Shown piece by piece: positions 1 through 10,382 of a stretch of 64,000 nt of DNA. Position numbers and translations under genes: made by a program. Below the pieces are notes generated by a model, which worked only from the letters and a program-made list of their open reading frames with translations, was not told the origin of the DNA and made no database searches. Position 1 is the stretch's first letter; each line of letters opens with the position of its first letter. Source of the stretch: Porphyromonas pogonae (GTDB lineage: Bacteria > Bacteroidota > Bacteroidia > Bacteroidales > Porphyromonadaceae); assembly GCF_036320655.1 (NCBI RefSeq), contig NZ_CP143258.1, positions 434,001 through 498,000 of the forward strand, written 5' to 3'.

Positions 1-1441
1 TTATAAGAGCAGCTATCCCTGAAACCTGAGGACAAGCCATTGATGTACCTTGCATATAACCATACTTAACACGAGCACCCACAGATTCCGGCAAAGTACT
101 GTATATCATACCTCTTTCTCCAAAATTACGATCTCCTCCGGGAGCCATTACAGTAACCCAATTCCCCCGATTTGTATAATGAGCTTTACTAAAATTAGGA
201 GCCATAGCAGAAACAGATATTACACTCCGGTAAGATGAAGGAAGGGCTTCATATTCTTGATTATTATTTCCTGCAGCAAATACAACGATACCGCCTTTCA
301 TCGGAGAATCAGATTTCTGATTGCCATCCTTGTCACATCCGGCATATTTGATAAAATAATCGATGGCATCTCTCATTGATTGAGGAAGGGTATGAGGACC
401 CGGATAACCATATGTCCATGAGTTCTGAGAAATGAGAGCACCATTGTCAGCTCCGTACTTCACGGCTGCTGCTGAATTTACACTTTCATTCCTACCCGTT
501 CTCATAATTTGGCAGCTCATGAGCTTTACTCCACTATCTCGGGAACCATTTCCTCCGGCAACACCGCATACTCCTATACCATTGTTATTTCTTGCTCCTA
601 CAATACCGGCAACATGTGTACCATGCCCTGAAATGTCGGGTACAATACGACCATTATCATCTAAAAAATTATAACCAAAAGCATCATCAATATATCCGTT
701 TTTATCATCATCAACGCCTGGTCTTCCTCCATATTCAGCCCGATTGATATAAATATTATCTCTCAAATCCTCATGATGGATGTCAATGCCACCATCTACA
801 ATAGCGACAACGATATTGGAATTACCAGCAGTATAGTCCCATGCTTCGAAAAGGTTGATGTCAGCGCCTTTATGACTTCTTTCATAAAGTCCCTGATTTA
901 AGTAGTTCCATTGATAGATAAGCCCCGGATCATTAAATGGCATTCTAACTGTGCTTCTCGGAAGTGGGGTCGCAAAATGAACCTTAGAGTCGGGCACAGA
1001 AGTCGCATAGACTTTTTCCAAAATAGAAATATCTTTATTCTCAGCCATAGTGCGAAGAGCTTCATCAAGATTCTTCTTGGAATCGAACTTTACTGTATAC
1101 CACAAGTGTAGCCCCTCTTTTCGGCTTCTCTCTTCATATTCTCCGGCATCAGGGAAAATACGACGAGCTTCTACAGCTCCGATAGAATTCATAGATCTGA
1201 GTATGCCCGGGGAAAAACTCCTCAAAGAAACTTCTCCGGATTTTAATACTTCTAACGATTTTGCGACATCTTCAGATACTTTAATATTCATTTCTCCCGG
1301 TATTCCATTACCATTCGAAGCTATATTCTGGATGTTTTCCAATCCTGATATTTTAGTAGAAGCATTATCAAAATCCCTTTCGGTAGAGCATGATCCCAAT
1401 ACCGAAGCAATACATAAGCTGTAAAAAATATATTTATTCAT
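1..1441 (-). CDS. Subtilisin-like serine protease lipoprotein (S8 family), 3' end outside window
   Basis: The reading frame opens with ATG at 1441 on the minus strand and stays open for 480 codons to the window edge, so the C-terminus is missing. The N-terminus has a lipoprotein signal (basic start, hydrophobic stretch, Cys near residue 18), so the product is probably exported and lipid-anchored. The subtilase triad is visible: Asp in VAIVDGGID, His in GHGTHVAGI and Ser in GTSMACP about 15 residues before the edge. It closely resembles the next gene downstream on the plus-strand map (1786-3720) along its whole visible length, including a pre-domain of about 180 residues before the catalytic Asp, so the two arose by tandem duplication. 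Family membership is secure; the substrate is unknown. Confidence 0.9.
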   Translation of the reverse strand, partial: MNKYIFYSLCIASVLGSCSTERDFDNASTKISGLENIQNIASNGNGIPGEMNIKVSEDVAKSLEVLKSGEVSLRSFSPGILRSMNSIGAVEARRIFPDAGEYEERSRKEGLHLWYTVKFDSKKNLDEALRTMAENKDISILEKVYATSVPDSKVHFATPLPRSTVRMPFNDPGLIYQWNYLNQGLYERSHKGADINLFEAWDYTAGNSNIVVAIVDGGIDIHHEDLRDNIYINRAEYGGRPGVDDDKNGYIDDAFGYNFLDDNGRIVPDISGHGTHVAGIVGARNNNGIGVCGVAGGNGSRDSGVKLMSCQIMRTGRNESVNSAAAVKYGADNGALISQNSWTYGYPGPHTLPQSMRDAIDYFIKYAGCDKDGNQKSDSPMKGGIVVFAAGNNNQEYEALPSSYRSVISVSAMAPNFSKAHYTNRGNWVTVMAPGGDRNFGERGMIYSTLPESVGARVKYGYMQGTSMACPQVSGIAALI

Positions 1442-1785
1442 AAAAAATAAGATTACAAAAGAAAGCACATATTCACAAGTCTTAATTATGTGATATTCAT
1501 GCCTTCTAATAATTAAATAAAAGAGAATGAAAATGCTACCTCATAAGCATTGACCTTCTTTACTAAAGTATAAATAACAGAGATTAGCATATCTATTTTG
1601 ACGAATAGAGTTAACACCTACAAATACAAAATAGATATGTCCGGTACTCAACTGAAAAGTATAAAAAGCTTACATAAGAATATTTTATAAATAGACAATT
1701 ATGATTGAGAAGTATATCACAAGGTTAATATTATGCAGGGGGAGATCACATTCGCCCCCCTTAGCATACATACTTTATTTAGTCA
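1442..1785. other. Intergenic gap between the two proteases
   Basis: No gene is seen. The stretch is AT-rich and must hold the upstream region of the first protease (minus strand). CAAATACAAA at 1621-1630 (TTTGTATTTG on the minus strand) resembles a Bacteroidota -7 box and a similar word lies before the second protease at 3762-3770, but I cannot call a firm promoter. Confidence 0.4.
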
Positions 1786-3720
1786 TTAAATATGAGTAGT
1801 AATACTAAATACTTTGGGAGAAGATCTAAGCCCCCAACGATCCACTGCCTGAATAGCAAAATAATAACGAGTATTGGGTTCCAGATCAGATACCGTATAT
1901 TCCATACGCTGTCCTGAACTATAGCCCGCTGCTACGATAGAATGTTTTTTGAGGTATTGTGTTTCAAAATTATCCACGCTTAAAGGTTCTTTACTCATAT
2001 AAAGAATGTATTTGTCCGCAGTAGTATCATCTTTATCTACGACAGTGTTCCATATCAGATTCATTTTATTAGCACTAACGAGGGGATTTAAAAAATCGGG
2101 AGCGTCCAGAGCATATTTGAGATTTGAAACAAAAGCTTTACCTGCATCAAGATATCCACAACCCAGTTTATTGGTATATTGCGGGTTTAGCTCATTGATA
2201 TCAATAGGCTTGATGCTTGCCAATAATCTTTTCTTCAGATCATCACATGTAAATCCAGCCTTACCGTATTTGGAAATAATAAGTGCAGCCAAACCGGATA
2301 CATGGGGGCAAGCCATAGAAGTTCCTTGCATATAACCGTACTTAACTTTTTTACCTATAGAGGGGGGCAATGTACTGTATACTTTCCCTTGAGTTGTAAA
2401 GGTAGAATCTCCTCCGGGTGCCATAATCGAAACCCATTTTCCCAAATTGCTATACCATGCCCTTGTAAAGTTAGGAGCCATAGAGGAAACTGATATTACT
2501 TCGGGATAAGAAGCGGGATGTACATTATATTCACGATTTTCATTTCCCACAGCAAAAATGACTACCCCTCCCTTCATTAATGAATTAGATTTTTGATTTC
2601 CATTTTCGTCACAACCCGCATATTTTATAAAATAATCTATGGCATCTTTTATTAAAGCAGGCAAAGCTTGAGGTCCCGAATGAGGATAAGCCCATGAATT
2701 TTGTGAAATCAAAGCACCGTTATCTGCTCCGTATTTTATAGCCTTTGCATTATCTTGAGTATAACATAGTATATTTACAAAGGTTTGACAACTCATAAGC
2801 CGTACTCCACTGTTAGGAGATCCATCACCTCCGGCAACGCCACATACTCCTATACCATTATTATTTTTTGCCCCTACAATACCTGCGACGTGAGTACCAT
2901 GTCCCATTGAGTCAGGGACAATCTGGCCTTTGTTATTATAAAAATTATAACCATATATATCATCTACATATCCGTTCTTATCATCATCTACATTAGGAAG
3001 TCCGTTTTTTTCAGCTTCATTGATATACATATTATCTTTGAGATCTTCATGGGAGTAATCAATACCACCATCCACAACCGACACGATGACTTGAGGCTTG
3101 CCGGTTGTATAACGCCATGCTTCATATAGGTTGATATCTGCACCTTTCACACTCCGGGGATAAAGACCCTGATTGTCATAGTGCCATTGATAAATCAAGC
3201 CCGGATCGTTAAACGGCAACTCCTTTTCACTCTTGGGAAAAACAACAGGTGTGTCATCAACGCTAAGATCCGGGATGGATGTAGCATAACTTTTCTCGAC
3301 GATACTAATGTCAGAATTTTGAGACATAAGGTCAAGGGCTTTATCAAGGTTTTGCTTAACATCGAACTTAACATTGTACCACAAATGCAAGCCCATTTCC
3401 CGACTTCTGGCTTCGTACTTACCGGCATCGGGGAATACACGGGCAGCTTCAGTGGTACCAATAGAACTCATTGCCCTCATAATACCGGGAGTGAAACTTC
3501 TAAGAGAAGTCTTACCGGTTTGAGATACTTCAAGCGACCTGGCCACTTCCTCTGACACTTTGATATTCATTTCTCCCGGGATCCCGTTACCGACAAGATT
3601 TATAGCCGGCTGTACCTTATTTGGGGAAGAACTGTAGGTAACATTGTCAAACTCCCTTTCGGATGTACAAGAGCTTAACATGGCTGAAATACATAATGAG
3701 TAAAGAATATATTTTTTCAT
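1786..3720 (-). CDS. Subtilisin-like serine protease lipoprotein with C-terminal FN3 domain
   Basis: This is a 644-residue S8 peptidase. I start it at ATG 3720 (MKKYILYSL) rather than at an upstream in-frame start at 3747, because this begins directly with the signal sequence and matches the paralog's start. The lipobox is LSSC with Cys at residue 18. A pre-domain of about 170 residues is followed by the catalytic domain: Asp in VSVVDGGID, His in GHGTHVAGI, Ser in GTSMACPHV. The last 90 or so residues form a fibronectin type III-like domain ending in the typical NTRYYFAIQAVD strand pattern. It is probably anchored in the outer membrane and degrades extracellular or periplasmic protein; this is inferred from family and signal. 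It is a tandem paralog of the gene at 1-1441. Confidence 0.92.
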   Translation of the reverse strand: MKKYILYSLCISAMLSSCTSEREFDNVTYSSSPNKVQPAINLVGNGIPGEMNIKVSEEVARSLEVSQTGKTSLRSFTPGIMRAMSSIGTTEAARVFPDAGKYEARSREMGLHLWYNVKFDVKQNLDKALDLMSQNSDISIVEKSYATSIPDLSVDDTPVVFPKSEKELPFNDPGLIYQWHYDNQGLYPRSVKGADINLYEAWRYTTGKPQVIVSVVDGGIDYSHEDLKDNMYINEAEKNGLPNVDDDKNGYVDDIYGYNFYNNKGQIVPDSMGHGTHVAGIVGAKNNNGIGVCGVAGGDGSPNSGVRLMSCQTFVNILCYTQDNAKAIKYGADNGALISQNSWAYPHSGPQALPALIKDAIDYFIKYAGCDENGNQKSNSLMKGGVVIFAVGNENREYNVHPASYPEVISVSSMAPNFTRAWYSNLGKWVSIMAPGGDSTFTTQGKVYSTLPPSIGKKVKYGYMQGTSMACPHVSGLAALIISKYGKAGFTCDDLKKRLLASIKPIDINELNPQYTNKLGCGYLDAGKAFVSNLKYALDAPDFLNPLVSANKMNLIWNTVVDKDDTTADKYILYMSKEPLSVDNFETQYLKKHSIVAAGYSSGQRMEYTVSDLEPNTRYYFAIQAVDRWGLRSSPKVFSITTHI

Positions 3721-4324
3721 AGGTAAAATTTTATGGCTATAATCCAAAGTCCTATTTTACGCAAATACAACATCAGATAAGCCCGTTAGAAAATAAATAA
3801 AAGTGGATGCGACTTAAATAAAAACAGGCGCCCACACAATAACTTTACATAAAATATAAACAGAGAGTTGCTATACCATCTTCAAAAACAAGTTCTAAGA
3901 ATAAATAAGAACAAAAAAGATAAAGTGTAACACACATCCGGCTAAAAGACACATTTTCCCTAAAGAAGGAATACTGGAACAACTAACAAAGGATGTTTAA
4001 CAAAAAGGCAACGAATCAGCAAATAAGAGATCAGACAGAGGGCTTTGAATTAAAAACAAATGCATCTAAATAACAATATAAATAAAAATACATCCGAAAA
4101 CCAGGCTATTGACTTTGGTAATAGTGGCTCACAGTTATATTGCAAAAATAAGAATAATTCTCAGAAAAACACATTTTCAAAATAAAGATTCAAAGGCTTT
4201 ACCTCCATAGTATTACTTAAGGCTTTTTCCAATTCAATGAAGGCTATTTAATGCTAATAGGAAGTAATTTAGAGTATTTATTAACTTTGTATTTTAGAAA
4301 ATCTATTCATAACAATTGTCCTCT
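3721..4324. other. Divergent intergenic region
   Basis: About 600 AT-rich bases separate the minus-strand protease from the plus-strand phosphodiesterase. I see no gene or RNA in it. It should contain the promoters for both flanking genes; only the plus-strand box at 4282-4289 is convincing. Confidence 0.5.
4282..4289 (+). promoter_or_regulatory. Predicted -7 box (TAACTTTG)
   Basis: TAACTTTG matches the Bacteroidota -7 consensus TAnnTTTG and lies 35 bases before the ATG of the phosphodiesterase gene. A clear -33 element is not visible. Confidence 0.45.
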
Positions 4325-5605
4325 ATGAAATATATCTATAAATTAGGATCTAAACTTCACTTATCCTTGGGATTTTGTAGTATTGTGCTGGCTTTTGCTC
4401 TCGCCGGATGCGGTACCGGGGCAAAAACTATGCATGACAATGTAAGCGCCAAGCCTTTTGGTGACAGATATGTTGTAGTATTGTCTCTTGATGGCTTCCG
4501 TTACGACTATTGGAAAAAAGCTCAGACCCCCACACTGGATTCTTTGGCCAGACATAGTACTTACGGCAGACTGAGACCTTGTTTTCCGTCTCTTACATTC
4601 CCCAATCACTACGCTATGGCTACGGGCTTGCATCCTGATCATCATGGTATCGTTGCAAATGAGTTTTGGGATCCGGAACATGGACATTACCGTTTAGGAG
4701 ATAGAAAAGCTGTGGAAAACCCGGCTTTCTATAATGGAGAACCTGCTTGGAATACTGCTCGCAGACAAGGAGTCAATACAGCAAGTTTCTTCTGGGTCGG
4801 ATCTGAAACTCCCATCAATGGACATCACCCCCATCGCTGGAAAAAATTCAACGACAAAGTGCCTTACATGAATAGGGCAGACTCTGTAATCAGTTGGTTG
4901 CAATTGCCTGAAAAGGAAAGACCTCACCTGATCATGTGGTATATAGAAGAGCCTGATCATACAGGACACGAACAAACACCCGAGAGCCCCGTAACGCTGG
5001 CTATGGTATCACACCTTGATAGTATATTGGGCGCTTTTCTGTATAAGATGAATCAACTGCCCATTGCGTCCAAGATCGATTTCCTACTTGTGTCGGATCA
5101 CGGTATGGCTACCTATACTCCGGACAAAAGCGTGAATCTTGCCGATTATGTCGATAGAGATCAGTTCGATCATGTCGCCACCGGCGCATTTACTCATCTG
5201 TATCCCAAGAAAGATATGGCACAGGATCTATACAATAAATTACAGAAGGTGCCTCACGTGAGAGTATTTTGGAAAAAAGATGTGCCCACATATCTTCATT
5301 ATGGCACCAATGCACGTATTGGTGACATTGTCGTTATCCCCAATATAGGTACTATGGTTTACTTTGCCAAAAATCCTAATTTCAAGACGGGTGGTGCACA
5401 TGGATATGACAATAAGGCTCCAGAGATGAACGCTATCTTCATGGCAAACGGGCCTCACTTCCGCTCGGATTCGGAGCTCTCACAACCTTTGCTCAATCTT
5501 AATGTTTACGGTATTATCTGTAAACTACTCAACATTACCCCTGCTCCTAATGATGGCGATGTATCAGAAGTGAATAAACTGATTGTGCCCGCTCATCAAA
5601 AATAA
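4325..5605 (+). CDS. Nucleotide pyrophosphatase/phosphodiesterase family lipoprotein
   Basis: This is an alkaline-phosphatase-superfamily enzyme of the type I phosphodiesterase/nucleotide pyrophosphatase (NPP) group, about 426 residues. I use ATG 4325; a TTG three codons upstream is also in frame. The signal peptide ends in the lipobox LAGC. The catalytic motif PSLTFPNHY places the nucleophile Thr near residue 91. Metal ligands are visible in SLDGFRYD, EEPDHTGHE, VSDHGMAT and GGAHGYDN, so the active site is complete. It probably hydrolyses phosphodiester or pyrophosphate bonds of nucleotides or related compounds outside the inner membrane. It is followed after 15 bases by the DUF4924 gene, with which it may be cotranscribed. 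The exact substrate cannot be read from sequence. Confidence 0.9.
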   Translation: MKYIYKLGSKLHLSLGFCSIVLAFALAGCGTGAKTMHDNVSAKPFGDRYVVVLSLDGFRYDYWKKAQTPTLDSLARHSTYGRLRPCFPSLTFPNHYAMATGLHPDHHGIVANEFWDPEHGHYRLGDRKAVENPAFYNGEPAWNTARRQGVNTASFFWVGSETPINGHHPHRWKKFNDKVPYMNRADSVISWLQLPEKERPHLIMWYIEEPDHTGHEQTPESPVTLAMVSHLDSILGAFLYKMNQLPIASKIDFLLVSDHGMATYTPDKSVNLADYVDRDQFDHVATGAFTHLYPKKDMAQDLYNKLQKVPHVRVFWKKDVPTYLHYGTNARIGDIVVIPNIGTMVYFAKNPNFKTGGAHGYDNKAPEMNAIFMANGPHFRSDSELSQPLLNLNVYGIICKLLNITPAPNDGDVSEVNKLIVPAHQK

Positions 5606-5620
5606 ACTTACTTATCGCTC

Positions 5621-6163
5621 ATGATAATAGCTCGAAAGAAGAGAAAGGAAAATATCTCTGAATACCTCTTATATATGTGGCAAGTGGAAGATCTGATACG
5701 TGCCGCCGATTGTAATATGGATAATATACGCAAGCTTATACTGAATCGGTATGAGGTAGATGAGCCTACACGGCAAGAGATAGAAACATGGTATCAAGAG
5801 CTGACAGATATGATGCTGACCGAAGGCGTACGCGAGAGTGGACACCTCAATATCAATCGTATTGTGATGATGGAGCTGGAGGACCTGAGTAAAGAACTCC
5901 TTGCAGATCCTAAACAAACGATATATACCAGCCTCTACTACCAAGTATTACCTGCTATAATCCAACTCCGCGAGAAAAACGGGGGCAATAATGCGGGCGA
6001 GATAGAAACATGCTTCAATGCTGTGTACGGCTATCTTACCTTGCGCTTGCAAAACAAGCTTGTGAGTGAAGACACTCAGAAGTCCATCAAGCAGATCAGC
6101 ACCTTTCTTGCCATGCTTGCGGATAGATTCAAGCATAGAGATGATGTTATCGAAGAAGAATAA
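5621..6163 (+). CDS. DUF4924 family protein, function unknown
   Basis: This 180-residue soluble protein begins MIIARKKRKENISEYLLYMW and matches my memory of the Bacteroidota family DUF4924. It is predicted mostly helical, has no signal peptide, no membrane segments and no catalytic motif that I recognise. It lies 15 bases after the phosphodiesterase gene and 15 bases before rfbD, so it probably belongs to the same transcript. No function is known to me. Confidence 0.8.
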   Translation: MIIARKKRKENISEYLLYMWQVEDLIRAADCNMDNIRKLILNRYEVDEPTRQEIETWYQELTDMMLTEGVRESGHLNINRIVMMELEDLSKELLADPKQTIYTSLYYQVLPAIIQLREKNGGNNAGEIETCFNAVYGYLTLRLQNKLVSEDTQKSIKQISTFLAMLADRFKHRDDVIEEE

Positions 6164-6178
6164 GAAGTAATACAAGGC

Positions 6179-7075
6179 ATGCATTCATCCAAACCTCTTA
6201 TTATTGTTACCGGGTCAGCCGGTCAGTTGGGGCTCTGCATTCAAGACATTGCCCCGCTGTATCCACATCTGCATTTCGAGTTTACAGATGTAGATCGCTT
6301 GGATATCACTCATCCACATGCTTTGGAGCAATATCTTGAGGAAAGTCAGCTTTCACAGGCGCCATCGCTTCTCATCAATTGTGCTGCATACACGGTAGTA
6401 GACAAAGCCGAGAGTGAGCCTCAAAAGGCTACTCTACTCAATACCCATGCCGTGGAATACCTTGCACAGAGTTGTCGTTTGTTAGGGTGCATGATGATAC
6501 AAATCAGTACCGATTATGTATTCGATGGCAAAGGATATATCCCCTATACCACCACGGATACCAAGAATCCGCAATCAATATATGGGCATACCAAAAGCAT
6601 GGCGGAAGATATTGTGTGCGACATTTTAGGTGATCATGCTTTGGTTTTGCGTACGGCGTGGCTTTATTCGCCATATTGTGCTAACTTTGCACTGACAATG
6701 TTGCGCTTGGCAAAAGAAAAAGAGATCGTTAAGGTTGTGGATGACCAGATAGGAAGCCCTACTTATGCTCCACATCTGGCACAGATTTTATGTATGATTA
6801 CCGATTGCGCCCTAAGGGAACGAAGCTTCCGCACACGTTACCTTCATTACACTGATGCAGGTGTATGTAGCTGGTACGATTTTGCTCATAGCATCATTTC
6901 TCAATCTCCTTTTTCCTCTCGGTGCAAAGTGTTGCCCATACCGTCATCTGACTATCCGGTGCCGGCCAAGCGACCTTTTTACAGTGTACTCAGCAAACAA
7001 GAAATACAACATATATACGGTGTGATACCTACTCATTGGAGTGTGGGCGTCACTGAATTTTTAAATAAAATATGA
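6179..7075 (+). CDS. rfbD: dTDP-4-dehydrorhamnose reductase
   Basis: The 298-residue protein is a short-chain-dehydrogenase-type reductase making dTDP-L-rhamnose from dTDP-4-dehydro-L-rhamnose, the last step before rhamnose enters surface polysaccharides. The NAD(P)-binding glycine motif GSAGQLG sits at about residues 12-18, the family word STDYVFDG near 110, and the catalytic pair Tyr-x-x-x-Lys in YGHTK near 137-141. Length is normal. Its stop overlaps the prfC start by four bases (ATGA), showing translational coupling. The other rml genes are not next to it, which is common in Bacteroidales. Confidence 0.92.
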   Translation: MHSSKPLIIVTGSAGQLGLCIQDIAPLYPHLHFEFTDVDRLDITHPHALEQYLEESQLSQAPSLLINCAAYTVVDKAESEPQKATLLNTHAVEYLAQSCRLLGCMMIQISTDYVFDGKGYIPYTTTDTKNPQSIYGHTKSMAEDIVCDILGDHALVLRTAWLYSPYCANFALTMLRLAKEKEIVKVVDDQIGSPTYAPHLAQILCMITDCALRERSFRTRYLHYTDAGVCSWYDFAHSIISQSPFSSRCKVLPIPSSDYPVPAKRPFYSVLSKQEIQHIYGVIPTHWSVGVTEFLNKI

Positions 7076-8652
7076 GCCAATACTCTGACGAGATCAAACT
7101 AAGACGTACTTTCGCTATCATAAGTCACCCGGATGCAGGTAAGACTACACTCACGGAAAAACTACTCCTTTTTGGGGGAGCTATTCATGTGGCGGGTGCC
7201 GTAAAAAGTAATAAGATCAAGAAAACCGCCACCAGTGACTGGATGGAAATCGAAAAGCAACGCGGTATCTCAGTAGCAACTTCCGTGATGGGATTTAACT
7301 ATAATGGTCACAAGATCAATATTCTTGATACACCGGGTCACCAGGACTTTGCCGAAGACACCTTCCGCACACTAACCGCTGTGGATAGTGTAATCATTGT
7401 CATCGATGGTGCCAAAGGGGTGGAAGCACAAACACGCAAACTGATGGAAGTATGCCGCATGCGCAAAACTCCCGTTATTGTTTTCATCAATAAGATGGAT
7501 CGTGAGGGACAAGATCCGTTTGATCTGCTCGATGAGATAGAAGAAGAACTTCAGATAAGTGTGCGCCCGCTATCATGGCCGATTGATATGGGACAGCGCT
7601 TCAAGGGGGTATATAATATATATGAGCAAGGGCTCAATCTGTTTACACCTGACAAACAACGCATCACCGAGTCAGTGGCGTTCAAAGATCTCAGCTCTCC
7701 CGAACTTGAAAATTACATCCGCCACAGTCAAGCTCAGAAACTACGGTCGGATATAGAGCTCATCGATGGCGTATATCCTGAGTTTGATAGGGAAACATAT
7801 CTCAAAGGAGAGGTGGCTCCGGTATTCTTCGGATCCGCACTCAATAATTTCGGGGTGCAAGAGCTCCTCAACTGCTTTATCGAGATCGCTCCCGAACCCC
7901 AGCCCATACAAGCCATAGAGCGGAAAGTAGATCCGCACGAAGAGGCTTTTACCGGATTTGTGTTTAAAATCCATGCGAATATGGATCCCAACCACCGCAG
8001 TTGTATCGCTTTTGTGAAAATATGCTCCGGCAAATTTGAGCGCAACGTCAATTACAAACATATCAGATTGGGTAAGATGATGCGTTTCAGTAGCCCCACA
8101 GCTTTTATGGCGCAGAAAAAAGAGACCGTCGACGAAGCTTATGCCGGTGATATTATCGGCCTTCCCGATACGGGTAACTTCCAGATTGGAGATACGCTTA
8201 CTTCCGGTGAGGAGCTTCACTTCAAAGGCTTGCCCAGCTTCTCTCCGGAATTATTCAAATACATTGAGAATGATGACCCGATGAAAGCCAAACAGCTCTC
8301 CAAGGGAATAGATCAACTCATGGGGGAGGGAGTTGCTCAGCTTTTTACTAATCAATTCAACGGACGCAAGATTATCGGTACTGTGGGGCAGCTCCAATTC
8401 GAGGTAATCCAGTATCGTCTATTGCATGAGTACGGGGCGCAATGCCGTTGGGATCCTATCCACTTATATAAAGCTTGCTGGATAGAGAGTGATAACAAGG
8501 AATCTTTGGACAATTTCAAAAGGCGCAAGTCCCAATATATGGCCAAAGATATTGCCGGGCGCGATGTTTATCTGGCAGATTCAGGCTATGTGCTTACTAT
8601 GGCTCAGCAGGACTTCCCTGATATCAAATTCCACTTCACTTCAGAATTCTGA
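7072..8652 (+). CDS. prfC: Peptide chain release factor 3
   Basis: This 526-residue translational GTPase recycles class I release factors after termination. The G1 loop HPDAGKTT is at about residues 19-26, with the switch II motif DTPGHQDF and the NKMD base-recognition motif in order. The RF3-type C-terminal domains follow, including the GVAQLF and [10 protein letters not shown] words. Length matches the family. The start overlaps the rfbD stop by four bases. The cytoplasmic product is unrelated in function to its neighbours. Confidence 0.97.
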   Translation: MSQYSDEIKLRRTFAIISHPDAGKTTLTEKLLLFGGAIHVAGAVKSNKIKKTATSDWMEIEKQRGISVATSVMGFNYNGHKINILDTPGHQDFAEDTFRTLTAVDSVIIVIDGAKGVEAQTRKLMEVCRMRKTPVIVFINKMDREGQDPFDLLDEIEEELQISVRPLSWPIDMGQRFKGVYNIYEQGLNLFTPDKQRITESVAFKDLSSPELENYIRHSQAQKLRSDIELIDGVYPEFDRETYLKGEVAPVFFGSALNNFGVQELLNCFIEIAPEPQPIQAIERKVDPHEEAFTGFVFKIHANMDPNHRSCIAFVKICSGKFERNVNYKHIRLGKMMRFSSPTAFMAQKKETVDEAYAGDIIGLPDTGNFQIGDTLTSGEELHFKGLPSFSPELFKYIENDDPMKAKQLSKGIDQLMGEGVAQLFTNQFNGRKIIGTVGQLQFEVIQYRLLHEYGAQCRWDPIHLYKACWIESDNKESLDNFKRRKSQYMAKDIAGRDVYLADSGYVLTMAQQDFPDIKFHFTSEF

Positions 8653-8684
8653 TTTTTTAACATCATAAAAAACCGTAGTTACCC

Positions 8685-10109
8685 ATGGAAAGAATCTATT
8701 TTGGCCGGCTTACGGCTTTAGTAATTATTGTCATGCTCGGGCTCACCGGGTGTATCAATAAAAACGGCAAGGACATTATAAAACAAAAGGCTCAGGACGA
8801 AAGAGCAGGAAGTATAATGTCTACAAAAACACCCGATCGAGAAGATGGACAAACAGACGTGCTTCAGCTCACAGCCGATCCTATACCTGTAGTTCGCGTG
8901 GGATTTATCGGTCTGGGCATGCGAGGAATAGGTGCTGTAGAACGATTTACATATCTCGACAGTGTGGAGGTAAGAGGTCTTTGCGATATTATGCAGCAAA
9001 ATGTAGACTCGTGCCAGAATATTCTCAAAAGACACAACAAGCCTGCCGCAGAGCTTGCTTTTGCCGATAGCACATCGTGGAAGAAACTGTGTGAAGACCC
9101 CAATATTGACCTAATCTATATCTGTACGGATTGGAAAAATCACACACCCATGGCTGTGTACGCTATGGAGCATGGTAAGCATGTTGCTATAGAAGTCCCT
9201 GCTGCTACCACAATAGACGAGTGTTGGCAACTTGTAAACACCTCGGAGAAGACGCGTAAGCATTGTATGATGCTCGAAAACTGTTGCTATGACTTCTTTG
9301 AGCTTGCTACACTAAACATGGCTCAGCAAGGCTTATTCGGAGAGGTGATACATGGAGAGGGTGCTTACATTCATAATCTTACCGACTACAACTTCGGAGA
9401 GGAGTTCAAAGGTGGTTACCACAATAACTGGCGCCGCTCTTTTAATGAAGAGCATACCGGAAATCCTTATCCTACCCATGGTCTTGGCCCCATCTGTCAG
9501 ATTATGAATATCCATAGAGGTGATAAGATGAATTACTTGGTATCCATGTCCACTGATCAGTTCGGCATGACCAAAGCTGCCATTGAGAAAAAGGGTAAAG
9601 ATTCACATGAAGCCGGTGAAGATTACAATATGGGTGACATGAACACTACACTTATACGTACCGAAAAGGGGCATACTATCATGATCCAGCACGACGTCAC
9701 CAGCCCTCGCCCATATAATAGGATACACCTTGTGAGCGGTACCAAAGGCTTTGCACAGAAGTACCCTGTACAACAGATCGCTCTGGAGCCTGATTTCCAT
9801 AAAGCCCTCCCTGAAAAAGAAATGCAGGAGATGCTCAAGAAATATGAGCACCCTTTTGTCAAAGAAATAGGTGAGAAAGCTAAGAAAGTAGGCGGACACG
9901 GCGGTATGGACTTTATCATGGATTATAGACTTATTCATTGCCTCCGTCATGGTTTGCCCTTGGATCAGGATGTGTATGATGCAGCCGAATGGTCATGCTT
10001 AGTAGAACTTACCGAAAAATCAGTAAAAAACAACAGCGCACCTGTAGAGATTCCTGACTTTACCCGTGGAGCATGGGACAAACTCAAAAAGCTACAATTC
10101 GCTAAATAA
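8685..10109 (+). CDS. Gfo/Idh/MocA-family lipoprotein, GH109-like glycosidase
   Basis: A 474-residue protein has an N-terminal Rossmann NAD-binding domain (GFIGLGMRGIG, about residues 73-83) and a C-terminal GFO_IDH_MocA domain. The words IEVPAATTIDECW, NCCYDFFE and YPTHGLGPICQ match the GH109 alpha-N-acetylgalactosaminidase group, which uses enzyme-bound NAD+ to cleave terminal GalNAc from glycans such as blood group A. The N-terminus carries a Sec lipoprotein signal with lipobox LTGC (Cys about residue 23); characterised GH109 enzymes that I recall often carry Tat signals. Family assignment is firm and GH109 activity is probable. A strong terminator follows directly. Confidence 0.85.
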   Translation: MERIYFGRLTALVIIVMLGLTGCINKNGKDIIKQKAQDERAGSIMSTKTPDREDGQTDVLQLTADPIPVVRVGFIGLGMRGIGAVERFTYLDSVEVRGLCDIMQQNVDSCQNILKRHNKPAAELAFADSTSWKKLCEDPNIDLIYICTDWKNHTPMAVYAMEHGKHVAIEVPAATTIDECWQLVNTSEKTRKHCMMLENCCYDFFELATLNMAQQGLFGEVIHGEGAYIHNLTDYNFGEEFKGGYHNNWRRSFNEEHTGNPYPTHGLGPICQIMNIHRGDKMNYLVSMSTDQFGMTKAAIEKKGKDSHEAGEDYNMGDMNTTLIRTEKGHTIMIQHDVTSPRPYNRIHLVSGTKGFAQKYPVQQIALEPDFHKALPEKEMQEMLKKYEHPFVKEIGEKAKKVGGHGGMDFIMDYRLIHCLRHGLPLDQDVYDAAEWSCLVELTEKSVKNNSAPVEIPDFTRGAWDKLKKLQFAK

Positions 10110-10135
10110 TAGGCCCTAAACAAACTCTTTTATAT

Positions 10136-10187
10136 AAAATATCCGATTAGCATAGATTAGATTGCCAATCGGATATTTTATATTTTT
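10136..10187 (+). terminator. Rho-independent terminator after the GH109-like gene
   Basis: AAAATATCCGATT (10136-10148) and AATCGGATATTTT (10167-10179) form a perfect 13-bp stem, followed by an AT-rich tail with TTTTT. Confidence 0.85.
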
Positions 10188-10195
10188 GCCCTAAT

Positions 10196-10382
10196 GAGAC
10201 CGTTGCATAGCAGGCCAATTGCTTCGTTGCTTGCGAGATTCGCGCTTGGTCATTTACCTGAAGTAAACTCCCTGTGCACTCACTCTTATCGCCTTGCACT
10301 TTACCTTCTCTGCCCGGTCAAAGTGTCTTTTGTCGGCTTTGCCTCCAAAATCCATGAGACTGTTGACTTTTGCAACAGTCTC
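10196..10382 (+). mobile_element. 187-bp MITE, copy 1
   Basis: This is one of three near-identical 187-bp non-coding elements (others at 18002-18188 and 27040-27226). It starts GAGACCGTTGCAT and ends GACTTTTGCAACAGTCTC, giving terminal inverted repeats that match those of the IS5-family element at 34666-35995 (17 of 18 bases at the right end). It has no transposase. The right end also contains an inner inverted copy, GAGACTGTTG (10357-10366), that can fold with the terminal CAACAGTCTC into a 10-bp hairpin. The flanks CTAAT and AAATT are not a clear target duplication. Confidence 0.85.
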
